NCBI GenBank assembly: GCA_900551615.1
Contig: URWN01000060.1
Location: 1 to 6,199 of the forward strand
Length of the DNA stretch: 6,199 bases
Source of the DNA: an uncultured Clostridium sp.
GTDB taxonomy: Bacteria > Bacillota > Clostridia > TANB77 > CAG-508
Direction of reading: 5' to 3'
The notes below the pieces were generated by a model that was not told the DNA's origin, searched no databases, and was given only the letters and a program-made list of their open reading frames with translations. Positions within the stretch are counted from its first letter, which is position 1. The number at the start of each line of letters is the position of its first letter. The translations under genes and the position numbers were made by a program. Below, in pieces: positions 1-3,277 of this stretch.

Positions 1-55
1 CATGATCTTCGTTCTCATTCTTATAATAGGCAATTGGATTTGCTTTGAAACTTCC
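1..55. repeat. Terminal overlap, copy 1 (circular molecule)
   Basis: These 55 bases are identical to 6145-6199. A perfect terminal repeat of this odd length, lying inside an open reading frame that reads cleanly across the join, is the signature of an assembly that overlaps its own start. It is not a biological repeat. The real molecule is inferred to be a circle of 6,144 bp, and all annotation here treats it as circular. Confidence 0.95.
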
Positions 56-169
56 ACTATCTTCATACTCCTTCTGAATGAATCCTTCTCCAATTCTAAA
101 AATATCTTTATATACATCCAGTGGATCCATCTTCTCTCCACCATACTTCTTAATAACATCACTTAACAT
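1..169 (-). CDS. Replication protein, N-terminal part (joins 4724-6144 across the circle)
   Basis: First 56 codons and part of the next of the primase-polymerase gene; the rest lies at 4724-6144. The chosen ATG (169-167) follows GGGAG with 7 nt spacing and begins MLSDVIKKYGGEKMDPLDVY. It overlaps the last 11 nt of the upstream 118-aa gene (ATGTTAAGTGA), the classic arrangement for translational coupling. An in-frame ATG at 196-194 would add nine residues (MVVLSGSRT) and has AGGTGA five bases upstream, so it is a real alternative giving 538 aa. The next codon upstream is a stop (199-197). Confidence 0.85.
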   Translation of the reverse strand, partial: MLSDVIKKYGGEKMDPLDVYKDIFRIGEGFIQKEYEDSGSFKANPIAYYKNENEDH

Positions 170-515
170 TGTTCTGCTCCCACTCAGAACAACCATTTAT
201 TTCACCTACATAATCGCCTGCAATTACACAAAAGCCTTTTTCACTTCTATAGTTACAAGTCAAACAATTCTTAGGAATATCATTACCATCTATTTTCACA
301 ACATCTGTATCTAAATAATAAATAACTCTATTTCTATAATTCTTCTGAGAATGCATTGGATATTCTTTAGCACCCTCTTTTAAAACAAATCCTTTCTCTA
401 ACCATTGCTTTCTTGTAAATAATCTTCTTTGCAATTCTTTAGGTAATTTATTCTTATAGCACAATCCAAATTCAGACACTAACTCAATATCATAATCTAA
501 AATATGATAACCCAT
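159..515 (-). CDS. 118-aa protein with C-terminal four-cysteine (zinc-ribbon-like) motif, first gene of rep operon
   Basis: I do not recognise a named family. The last third contains C84-x2-C87-x8-C96-x12-C109 followed by SEWEQ, which looks like a structural zinc-binding knuckle. The N-terminal part is charged (RKQWLEKGFVLKEGAKEYP) with no membrane segment, so the protein is probably cytosolic. The start is secure: AGGAGGTGG lies eight bases before ATG, almost the perfect ribosome site, the strongest in the window. Its stop overlaps the rep start by 11 nt, so the two are co-translated in fixed ratio. An accessory role in replication or copy-number control is inferred only from this coupling. 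Small proteins with this kind of cysteine spacing also occur in phages and mobile elements, so a generic nucleic-acid-binding role is possible. Confidence 0.8.
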   Translation of the reverse strand: MGYHILDYDIELVSEFGLCYKNKLPKELQRRLFTRKQWLEKGFVLKEGAKEYPMHSQKNYRNRVIYYLDTDVVKIDGNDIPKNCLTCNYRSEKGFCVIAGDYVGEINGCSEWEQNNVK

Positions 516-529
516 AAAAAGACCACCTC

Positions 530-552
530 CTAGGTCACGTTATATTATCAAT
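530..552 (-). promoter_or_regulatory. Shared upstream box, copy A (probable rep-operon promoter or operator)
   Basis: Read on the minus strand the box is ATTGATAATATAACGT followed by GACCTAG, ending at the AGGAGG of the 118-aa gene. The same 23 bases occur at 1454-1476, and the first 16 at 2483-2498, each preceded by an A-rich GTNAAAAAGRTAAAA-like stretch. GATAAT or TATAAC could act as a -10 giving a very short leader. No good -35 is present, so it could also be a regulator site. Confidence 0.6.
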
Positions 553-573
553 ATAGTTATTTTACCTTTTTAC

Positions 574-622
574 ACAAAAAATATAACACGAATTTAGCTC
601 CGTGTTCAAGCTAATTTTTACT
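574..622 (-). terminator. Attenuator-like pair of mutually exclusive hairpins upstream of rep operon
   Basis: On the minus strand two stems compete. One is TTAGCT-9 nt-AGCTAA (upstream, no U-run following it in this direction). The other is AACACG-10 nt-CGTGTT, followed by ATATTTTTT, which is a terminator. AACACG lies in the loop of the first stem and AGCTAA in the loop of the second, so only one can form. This is the geometry of transcription attenuation. On the plus strand the first stem followed by TTTTTA could itself terminate transcripts. Confidence 0.55.
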
Positions 623-665
623 CTAACAAACAAAGGCAATGTATTGGATTTATAGTACCAGACAT
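618..665 (-). CDS. 15-codon leader ORF upstream of rep operon
   Basis: This ORF encodes MSGTINPIHCLCLLE and is preceded by AGAAAGGAG five bases before the ATG, a very strong ribosome site for so short an ORF. Its stop lies inside the TTAGCT/AGCTAA region, directly before the terminator hairpin. Ribosome position could therefore choose between the two hairpins. The peptide holds two cysteines (C10, C12) and three leucines near its end but no long run of one amino acid, so the sensed signal is not obvious. An unlisted function as a real peptide cannot be excluded. Confidence 0.45.
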   Translation of the reverse strand: MSGTINPIHCLCLLE

Positions 666-743
666 ACTTACTCCTTTCTAGCCTTCGGCAACCCGACAAC
701 AGAACCCTTAAGGTGGAGCTTACGCTCTTTCTCATATAAAATT
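666..743 (-). other. Structured leader region of rep operon
   Basis: This is the only relatively GC-rich stretch nearby. It contains small perfect hairpins: GAGC-TTAC-GCTC at 716-727, GCC-TTC-GGC near 681-689 and the palindrome CCTTAAGG near 707-714. It lies between the candidate promoter and the 15-codon ORF. It may be a binding target for an antisense RNA or a transfer origin remnant; nothing here identifies which. Confidence 0.35.
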
Positions 744-772
744 ATTATGAATCGTTGTGTTAGCGCTTTCAG
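744..772 (-). promoter_or_regulatory. Candidate minus-strand promoter for rep leader
   Basis: Minus strand CTGAAA (772-767, four of six to TTGACA), 17-bp spacer, CATAAT (749-744, five of six). The predicted start near 737 would produce a leader of about 220 nt carrying a GAGC-TTAC-GCTC hairpin, the 15-codon ORF and the attenuator. It overlaps the divergent plus-strand promoter and its cre box. Confidence 0.4.
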
Positions 773-783
773 CTTGTTATAAT
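755..783 (+). promoter_or_regulatory. Plus-strand promoter with perfect cre (CcpA) box
   Basis: TTGTGT, exactly 17 bp, then TGT-TATAAT, which is an extended -10. Within the spacer and -35 (758-771) lies TGTTAGCGCTTTCA, matching every fixed position of the cre consensus TGWNANCGNTNWCA. CcpA bound there would cover the core promoter, so repression in rich sugar is expected. It drives the 14-codon leader and the 65-aa membrane protein. Confidence 0.75.
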
Positions 784-802
784 TTTTTTAAAGGAAAGGA
801 GT

Positions 803-847
803 ATGCTTATTGGAAAACAACACTTCAAGCATGTTAAAATCCTATGA
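803..847 (+). CDS. 14-codon leader peptide coupled to the membrane protein
   Basis: Encodes MLIGKQHFKHVKIL. AAAGGA (790-795) sits seven bases before this ATG. Its stop overlaps the next gene's start as ATGA (844-847), the standard four-base overlap for translational coupling. The downstream gene has no ribosome site of its own, which makes this leader useful. A competing reading is TTG at 810, eight bases after AAAGGAG, giving a 28-codon frame that reads past 844 in a different frame. Confidence 0.5.
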   Translation: MLIGKQHFKHVKIL

Positions 848-1041
848 AGTTTTCTCACATATTTTGGTTCATACTAGTATTGATATGGAATATTGAAACC
901 ATTATAGATTTAATAAATCATACTTTCTCATTCGATTTATTTAATTGCTTTATCTCAATACTTGGAATATTTGTTCTAATATACCAAACAAAGCTTTTAT
1001 TTGAAGATATAAAAGACAAACAAGAAAAAAAGGAGAACTAA
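844..1041 (+). CDS. 65-aa membrane protein with two helices, unknown function
   Basis: Not recognised. Two hydrophobic stretches (about residues 6-24, IFWFILVLIWNIETIIDLI, and 33-52, FNCFISILGIFVLIYQ) are separated by a short polar turn and followed by a charged tail (KDKQEKKEN). This suggests a small hairpin inner-membrane protein with both ends on one side. The ATG at 844 lacks a ribosome site, so expression probably depends on coupling to the leader at 803. Alternatively, a one-base change near the TTTT run at 850-853 may have split an older, longer gene: removing one T there would join TTG810 (MENNTSSMLKSYEV...) to this frame as about 76 aa. Transcription is probably under catabolite control. 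An immunity-like or regulatory role is only a guess from size and topology. Confidence 0.6.
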   Translation: MKFSHIFWFILVLIWNIETIIDLINHTFSFDLFNCFISILGIFVLIYQTKLLFEDIKDKQEKKEN

Positions 1042-1051
1042 CTCCTTTTTT
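1025..1051 (+). terminator. Terminator of the 65-aa membrane protein gene
   Basis: AAAAAAGGAG, six-base loop, CTCCTTTTTT: a perfect stem whose left arm contains the last codons of the gene and whose loop holds the stop. It is A-rich on the left and T-rich on the right, so it can work in both directions. Confidence 0.85.
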
Positions 1052-1145
1052 CTCTAAAGCAATGAATAAAAATTTTCAAAATTATAATTCAAATAATGAG
1101 GATCTAGAATTTTAATTAATTTATTTATTTATTTAAATTGTTTTT

Positions 1146-1188
1146 GCTAAGTCTCGGACGTTTACTTTTGAAAAGTTCATGATATAAT
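1146..1188 (+). promoter_or_regulatory. Antisense RNA promoter, toxin module 1
   Basis: TTTACT (1161-1166), 16 bp, TATAAT (1183-1188). The 43 bases from GCTAAGTCTCGGACG onward match 2148-2190 with a single difference. The conservation extends 15 bp upstream of the -35, so this part is probably functional too. It reads into the antisense RNA. Confidence 0.85.
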
Positions 1189-1194
1189 GAAAGT

Positions 1195-1252
1195 ACTTAA
1201 GATGTGTCTTAGGACATGAGAAAAGAGAGGATTGCAGTCCTCTCTTTTTTTT
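1195..1252 (+). ncRNA. Antisense antitoxin RNA, module 1 (about 58 nt)
   Basis: It starts about seven bases after the -10 and ends at the T-run of the hairpin at 1221-1248. Its 5' part (1195-1217) repeats 1346-1368 at 21 of 23 positions: an 11-nt block and a 10-nt block separated by two mismatches. Because the toxin mRNA is made from the other strand of 1346-1368, this RNA can pair with it in trans, covering the bases just before the toxin ATG. The scheme is that of RNA II of par from pAD1. Confidence 0.8.
1221..1252 (+). terminator. Bidirectional terminator, toxin module 1
   Basis: AAAAGAGAGGA, loop TTGCAG, TCCTCTCTTTT then four further T. On the plus strand it ends the antisense RNA. On the minus strand the same stem followed by TTTTCTC ends the toxin mRNA. 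A shared convergent terminator is expected in a par-type locus. Confidence 0.88.
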
Positions 1253-1273
1253 CGTATTCTGCAATGTTTGTTC

Positions 1274-1402
1274 CTAAGTTATCCTTTCAATTCTCTGATG
1301 ATTAATAGCACTGCTACTAAACAAAGAAATTCTTGATAATTCATCACTTAAGATGTTACTTAGGACATTGCAGAAACGTTCTCTTTGAAGGTTTGAATTC
1401 AT
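1274..1402 (-). CDS. 42-codon leader ORF overlapping the module 1 toxin
   Basis: Starts MNSNLQRERFCNVLSNIL and ends QRIERIT. It is polar with no membrane helix. GGAGG lies eight bases before the ATG, the only good ribosome site on this mRNA. It spans the toxin ORF in a different frame and stops five bases after the toxin stop. The antisense repeat falls inside its codons 12-19. By analogy with mok of hok/sok, translation of this ORF could open or feed the toxin start, and antisense binding would stop both. It may instead be a functional peptide. Confidence 0.5.
   Translation of the reverse strand: MNSNLQRERFCNVLSNILSDELSRISLFSSSAINHQRIERIT
1279..1344 (-). CDS. Candidate type I toxin, 21-aa hydrophobic peptide (module 1)
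   Basis: Begins MNYQEF, has a hydrophobic core FLCLVAVLLII (residues 6-16) and a charged end RELKG. It is a single short membrane helix, typical of small type I toxins that damage the inner membrane. A stop (TAA) lies two codons before the ATG, so the start is fixed to ATG 1344 or GTG 1347. The ribosome site is poor, and the antisense recognition repeat ends two bases before the ATG, as expected for a repressed start. It lies wholly inside a 42-codon ORF in another frame that has the strong ribosome site, recalling mok/hok. I do not recognise the peptide's family; toxicity is inferred from size, helix and antisense arrangement. Confidence 0.65.
   Translation of the reverse strand: MNYQEFLCLVAVLLIIRELKG
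1346..1368 (+). repeat. Antisense recognition repeat, module 1 (target copy)
   Basis: ACTTAAGATGT-TA-CTTAGGACAT, against ACTTAAGATGT-GT-CTTAGGACAT at 1195-1217. On the mRNA it covers the region immediately before the toxin ATG. The two-base mismatch in the middle would leave a small bulge in the RNA duplex, the same design as in module 2. Confidence 0.85.
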
Positions 1403-1422
1403 AAAGCTAACCTCCGAATAAA

Positions 1423-1444
1423 ATTATAACATAATCTGGTATCT
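1423..1444 (-). promoter_or_regulatory. Toxin mRNA promoter, module 1
   Basis: Minus strand AGATACCAGATTATG then T-TATAAT, an extended -10 (TGnTATAAT). These 22 bases are identical to 2442-2463. The -35 region is weak, as is usual with an extended -10. The mRNA would start near 1416. Confidence 0.75.
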
Positions 1445-1453
1445 GAAAGCCCT

Positions 1454-1476
1454 CTAGGTCACGTTATATTATCAAT
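1454..1476 (-). promoter_or_regulatory. Shared upstream box, copy B
   Basis: 23 bases identical to 530-552 (before the rep operon), here located 9 bases upstream of the conserved toxin promoter segment. Either a second start or a site for a regulator common to rep and both toxins. Confidence 0.6.
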
Positions 1477-1498
1477 GAATTTTTTTATCTTTTTCACT

Positions 1499-1532
1499 AA
1501 AAAAAGTAGTTTAATTTCAACTACTTTTTTTT
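1499..1532 (-). terminator. Terminator after the 105-aa membrane protein gene
   Basis: A 13-bp perfect stem (1499-1511 with 1519-1531, core AAAGTAGTT/AACTACTTT) and a seven-base loop, with T-runs on both strands. It separates the gene above from toxin module 1. Confidence 0.88.
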
Positions 1533-1587
1533 ACTTATTGTATTAAATATTTTTAGACTCTTTCTTGAAAATATCTAGATTATTTGA

Positions 1588-1905
1588 TTACCCTTTTATA
1601 CTTCTATTCTTATAACTTATATAAACGGCAAATAAAATAATAATAACTCCTTGGATAATATAAGTGATTGGTTTTATGTTACATAATAAATTTATAATTA
1701 AATCTTCTATAGCTGTTACAGCCAATATAATACCAATAGGGTGTTCATCCTTCTCTTTTAACCGTTGAATCCCCCATCCAAACACTCCAAAATCAATGAT
1801 ATAAAAAATTAAATCTACGATATTATTCGAAAGTGCTATTGATACTGCAGATGTATTCATTGCAGGAATAATCATAGAACAAATAAATAGAACTAAATAT
1901 TTCAT
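1588..1905 (-). CDS. 105-aa integral membrane protein, unknown function
   Basis: Not recognised. It has about four hydrophobic stretches: residues 2-25 (could be read as a signal peptide but has no clear cleavage site), 29-46 (IVDLIFYIIDFGVFGWGI), 56-76 (HPIGIILAVTAIEDLIINLL) and 80-97 (PITYIIQGVIIILFAVYISY). A charged loop RLKEKDE separates helices two and three, and the tail is basic (KNRSIKG). The start is supported by AGAGGTG four bases before ATG. It is monocistronic, with a TATAAT just upstream and a strong terminator downstream. Its position between two toxin modules gives no clear role; a link to the 65-aa protein or to immunity is speculation. Confidence 0.7.
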   Translation of the reverse strand: MKYLVLFICSMIIPAMNTSAVSIALSNNIVDLIFYIIDFGVFGWGIQRLKEKDEHPIGIILAVTAIEDLIINLLCNIKPITYIIQGVIIILFAVYISYKNRSIKG

Positions 1906-1921
1906 AAAACACCTCTAAACT

Positions 1922-1943
1922 GGACATACATTATATCTTGTCC
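1922..1943 (-). promoter_or_regulatory. Promoter of the 105-aa gene, with flanking inverted repeat
   Basis: Minus strand GGACAAGATATAATGTATG then TCC: a perfect TATAAT inside GGACA/TGTCC arms. The arms bracket the -10, which would suit an operator. No good -35 is seen 17 bp upstream (TATTTA). Confidence 0.45.
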
Positions 1944-2147
1944 TTCTTTCCTTAAATATTTGCTAAATTTTGTATCTAACACTTTTTTAAATACTATTTG
2001 TATCAAAGCTCCTTTTTCATTCTCTAAGTGTCCTTTATACAATGATTTTAACAAGTATAAATTTAAAAGCACAGTCTACTAATGATCCAAAATACATGAT
2101 ACAATTTAAAGGTAATCAATAAGTACGTGTCCTCGTACTTAGCATTG
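1944..2147. other. Intergenic, no gene seen
   Basis: AT-rich with no ORF preceded by a ribosome site. The only structure noted is AAGTACG-TGTCCT-CGTACTT (2121-2140), a 7-bp perfect hairpin without a T-run, eight bases before the conserved antisense promoter segment of module 2. It has no counterpart in module 1. Confidence 0.6.
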
Positions 2148-2190
2148 GCTAAGTCTCGGACGTTTACTTTTAAAAAGTTCATGATATAAT
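2148..2190 (+). promoter_or_regulatory. Antisense RNA promoter, toxin module 2
   Basis: TTTACT (2163-2168), 16 bp, TATAAT (2185-2190). It matches 1146-1188 at 42 of 43 positions, including the GCTAAGTCTCGGACG upstream part. Homology fades right after the -10 apart from AAGTA. Confidence 0.87.
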
Positions 2191-2195
2191 TCAAG

Positions 2196-2262
2196 TAGGC
2201 AAAGTTGCAAACAAAAGCCACGTTAAGAAGAACTGAACTAGTCACTCGGTTCTTCTTTTTTT
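2196..2262 (+). ncRNA. Antisense antitoxin RNA, module 2 (about 67 nt)
   Basis: It runs from about seven bases after the -10 to the T-run at 2258-2262. Bases 2201-2224 repeat 2379-2402 at 22 of 24 positions: AAAGTTGCAAACAAA, two mismatches with one shared base before the second block, then CCACGTT. Pairing with the toxin mRNA would cover the GTG start codon and the first seven or so codons. The layout equals that of module 1 and of par from pAD1. Confidence 0.85.
2225..2262 (+). terminator. Terminator of module 2 antisense RNA
   Basis: AAGAAGAAC, 15-base loop, GTTCTTCTT, then five more T. Confidence 0.88.
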
Positions 2263-2266
2263 ACAT

Positions 2267-2294
2267 AAAAAAAGAGTGGGTAGTCAATCCACTC
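2267..2294 (-). terminator. Terminator of module 2 toxin mRNA
   Basis: Minus strand GAGTGG, nine-base loop, CCACTC, followed by seven T (from 2273-2267). It lies back to back with the antisense terminator, so here two hairpins replace the single shared one of module 1. Confidence 0.82.
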
Positions 2295-2312
2295 AGTTTG
2301 TGCTTTTGCTGC

Positions 2313-2399
2313 CTAGTCATTTCCGTCAAGCCACTTGCAAATGTAGTAGGCGACCACACTTGCTCCGACAGAAACTATAAAGTTGCAAACAAATTCCAC
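2313..2399 (-). CDS. Fst-like type I toxin, 28 aa (module 2)
   Basis: Small membrane toxin, GTG start, beginning MEFVCNF with a helix IVSVGASVVAYYIC (residues 8-21) and ending KWLDGND. One helix followed by a WLD-type polar tail is the pattern of the Fst family and its many Firmicutes relatives (inner-membrane peptides that upset cell division and membrane integrity). I assign it to this group by pattern, not by alignment. GGAGGTGAG lies three bases before the GTG, a very strong site held in the stem described at 2403-2425. The antisense repeat covers the GTG. The TAG stop lies in the 3' arm of a long-range stem. It probably kills or stalls cells that lose the plasmid once the short-lived antisense RNA decays. 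Confidence 0.82.
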   Translation of the reverse strand: MEFVCNFIVSVGASVVAYYICKWLDGND

Positions 2400-2402
2400 G
2401 TT
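2379..2402 (+). repeat. Antisense recognition repeat, module 2 (target copy)
   Basis: 24 bases matching 2201-2224 at 22 positions. On the mRNA it spans the GTG start and following codons. Confidence 0.88.
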
Positions 2403-2425
2403 CTCACCTCCTTCGCGTTGGTGAG
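2403..2425 (-). promoter_or_regulatory. Ribosome-site-sequestering hairpin of module 2 toxin
   Basis: mRNA CTCACC, 11-base loop, GGTGAG. The right arm is part of the AGGAGGTGAG ribosome site. Such a stem lowers toxin translation even without antisense RNA, as the upstream helix does in fst mRNA. Confidence 0.7.
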
Positions 2426-2441
2426 CCTAGGCAACAAAAAG

Positions 2442-2463
2442 ATTATAACATAATCTGGTATCT
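2442..2463 (-). promoter_or_regulatory. Toxin mRNA promoter, module 2
   Basis: 22 bases identical to 1423-1444, with an extended -10 TGTTATAAT on the minus strand. The mRNA would start near 2435, at the 5' arm of the long-range stem. Confidence 0.78.
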
Positions 2464-2482
2464 TAAAAACCCGCTCATATGG

Positions 2483-2498
2483 ACGTTATATTATCAAT
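2483..2498 (-). promoter_or_regulatory. Shared upstream box, copy C
   Basis: ACGTTATATTATCAAT (plus strand), as in 530-552 and 1454-1476, followed on the plus strand by the same T-rich TTTTTACCTTTTTTAC-type segment. It lies 19 bases upstream of the conserved toxin promoter segment. Confidence 0.6.
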
Positions 2499-2527
2499 AC
2501 ATTTTTTTTACCTTTTTTACCAGAAAC

Positions 2528-2556
2528 TTGAAAAACACATAACACACTACTATACT
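2528..2556 (+). promoter_or_regulatory. Promoter of candidate small RNA
   Basis: TTGAAA, exactly 17 bp, TATACT. Five of six consensus bases in the -10 and four of six in the -35. Start predicted near 2563, where the first stem-loop begins. Confidence 0.65.
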
Positions 2557-2562
2557 AGGCTT

Positions 2563-2697
2563 TGTTGGATGAACACAAAAAAGCCCATTATCATCCAACG
2601 GAACCTATTCCATGAGCTGGCATTCAACCCTTTCTGTCAGCTCTTTTAAAAAGCAATTTTCTCTTTAAACTGTCTCGCTAAATGGACAGTTTTTTTA
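2563..2697 (+). ncRNA. Candidate structured small RNA, about 135 nt
   Basis: Three successive stem-loops begin at the predicted transcript start: GTTGGATGA/TCATCCAAC (2564-2599), GAGCTG/CAGCTC followed by TTTT (2614-2643), and the terminator AAACTGTC/GACAGTTT (2667-2692). There is no ORF with a ribosome site. Its exposed loops (AACACAAAAAAGCCC; CATTCAACCCTTTCTG) could seek RNA targets, but I found only a six-base match (CAACCC to GGGTTG) in the rep leader, too short to mean anything. It could be a copy-control RNA or a stand-alone regulatory RNA. It does not resemble a tRNA. Confidence 0.5.
2667..2697 (+). terminator. Terminator of candidate small RNA
   Basis: AAACTGTC, ten-base loop, GACAGTTT then five further T. 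Confidence 0.85.
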
Positions 2698-2843
2698 TTA
2701 ATAATTAGACAATTGGTACATTATCGAGCCCCTGAATCTTTATTAAATCATTCCATTTTATCAGTGAATTAAGTACCACTTTAGAATTTTTCGACACTAA
2801 AAAAGACTCCTTTCTAAAGAAATTAAAGAAAAAGTGTGAACAC

Positions 2844-3060
2844 AAGGCTATTTATGCCTTGAAGCTCCACTTTTAGGTCAAGAAAAATGAACAAAAGTTC
2901 AGAAATAAAGAAAATACACCCTGAAGGCTATTTATGCCTTCAGGAAGCACTTTTTAAGAAAAACAGAATGAACTTTTTTTGAACAAAGTTCAAAAATCAG
3001 ACAAAGAAGAAAATCGCAGGATGAAGGCATAAATAGCTTGCAACTACTGGTTGCAAGGCC
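2844..3060. repeat. Hairpin repeat block with TATTTAT loops
   Basis: AAGGCTATTTATGCCTT occurs at 2844-2860 and again at 2924-2940, 80 bases apart. In the second copy the stem lengthens to nine pairs (CCTGAAGGC/GCCTTCAGG). A third copy at 3024-3039 carries the loop in reverse orientation (AAGGCATAAATAGCTT), followed by CTTGCAAC-TACTG-GTTGCAAG. GAAC/GTTC pairs recur between them. These are degenerate units of 80-100 bp with no ORF. They may be binding or single-strand structures connected with replication or transfer. Confidence 0.7.
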
Positions 3061-3277
3061 CTTAAAAGTTCATCGAATCCGATGTGCTTATCCTGATGAC
3101 TTTTAGAAGCGTATTTTGCTCACTAAATTAAGCGAATAAAAGTCTAAAAATATGTGCTTCGATTGAACCACTGAAGCACAGAATAAGAAAACTAATCAAG
3201 GATGACAAACAAGAATGATATTTAATTTTCGAGTACATTAACGTACCAAAAAAAATATCAGGAATTGTTTGGATCCA
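3061..3277. other. Gene-free region with nested inverted repeats
   Basis: No ORF with a ribosome site. Inverted pairs: CATCG/CGATG (3071-3084), AAAAGTTCATC with GATGACTTTT (3064-3104, one base missing), GACTTTTA/TAAAAGTC (3098-3144), TGTGCTTC/GAAGCACA (3153-3180). The density of pairs suggests folded single-stranded DNA or RNA, but no function can be read. Confidence 0.5.

Larger units (their letters stand above)
1258..1374 (-). other. Long-range 5'-3' stem in toxin mRNA, module 1
   Basis: mRNA bases 1374-1358 (TCTGCAATG + TCCTAAGT) are complementary to 1280-1258 (ACTTAGGA, five-base bulge, CATTGCAGA), giving 17 pairs. The fold would join the two ends of the coding part and hide the antisense target and toxin start, as end-pairing does in hok and fst mRNAs. 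Confidence 0.6.
2303..2440 (-). other. Long-range 5'-3' stem in toxin mRNA, module 2
   Basis: mRNA bases 2440-2427 (TTTTTGTTGCCTAG) pair with 2316-2303 (CTAGGCAGCAAAAG): 14 pairs, two of them G-U, closing the mRNA ends and enclosing the toxin stop codon. It is the counterpart of the 17-pair stem in module 1, with no sequence similarity. Confidence 0.6.

Noticed and set aside
78..314. Plus-strand ORF of 78 codons
   Set aside because: Lies opposite the rep start and 118-aa gene and has no ribosome site; a shadow.
562..735. Minus-strand ORF of 57 codons starting MRKSVSSTLR
   Set aside because: No ribosome site; runs through the hairpin leader, the 15-codon ORF and the attenuator in another frame.
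666..743. Known riboswitch or oriT
   Set aside because: The short hairpins do not match any riboswitch core or nick site that I recall, so it is reported only as a structured leader.
810..896. TTG-start ORF of 28 codons with a good ribosome site
   Set aside because: Kept only as an alternative. The ATG803 leader explains the ATGA junction better, though a frameshifted remnant is possible.
2063..2245. Minus-strand ORF of 60 codons, beginning MTSSVLLNVAFVCNF
   Set aside because: It runs antisense through the module 2 antisense RNA and its promoter. Its likeness to the toxin start comes only from the recognition repeat.
2205..2453. Plus-strand ORF of 82 codons
   Set aside because: Crosses terminators and the toxin gene on the other strand; no ribosome site.
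2563..2697. tRNA, 6S or other housekeeping RNA
   Set aside because: No cloverleaf or known conserved core; left as a candidate small RNA.
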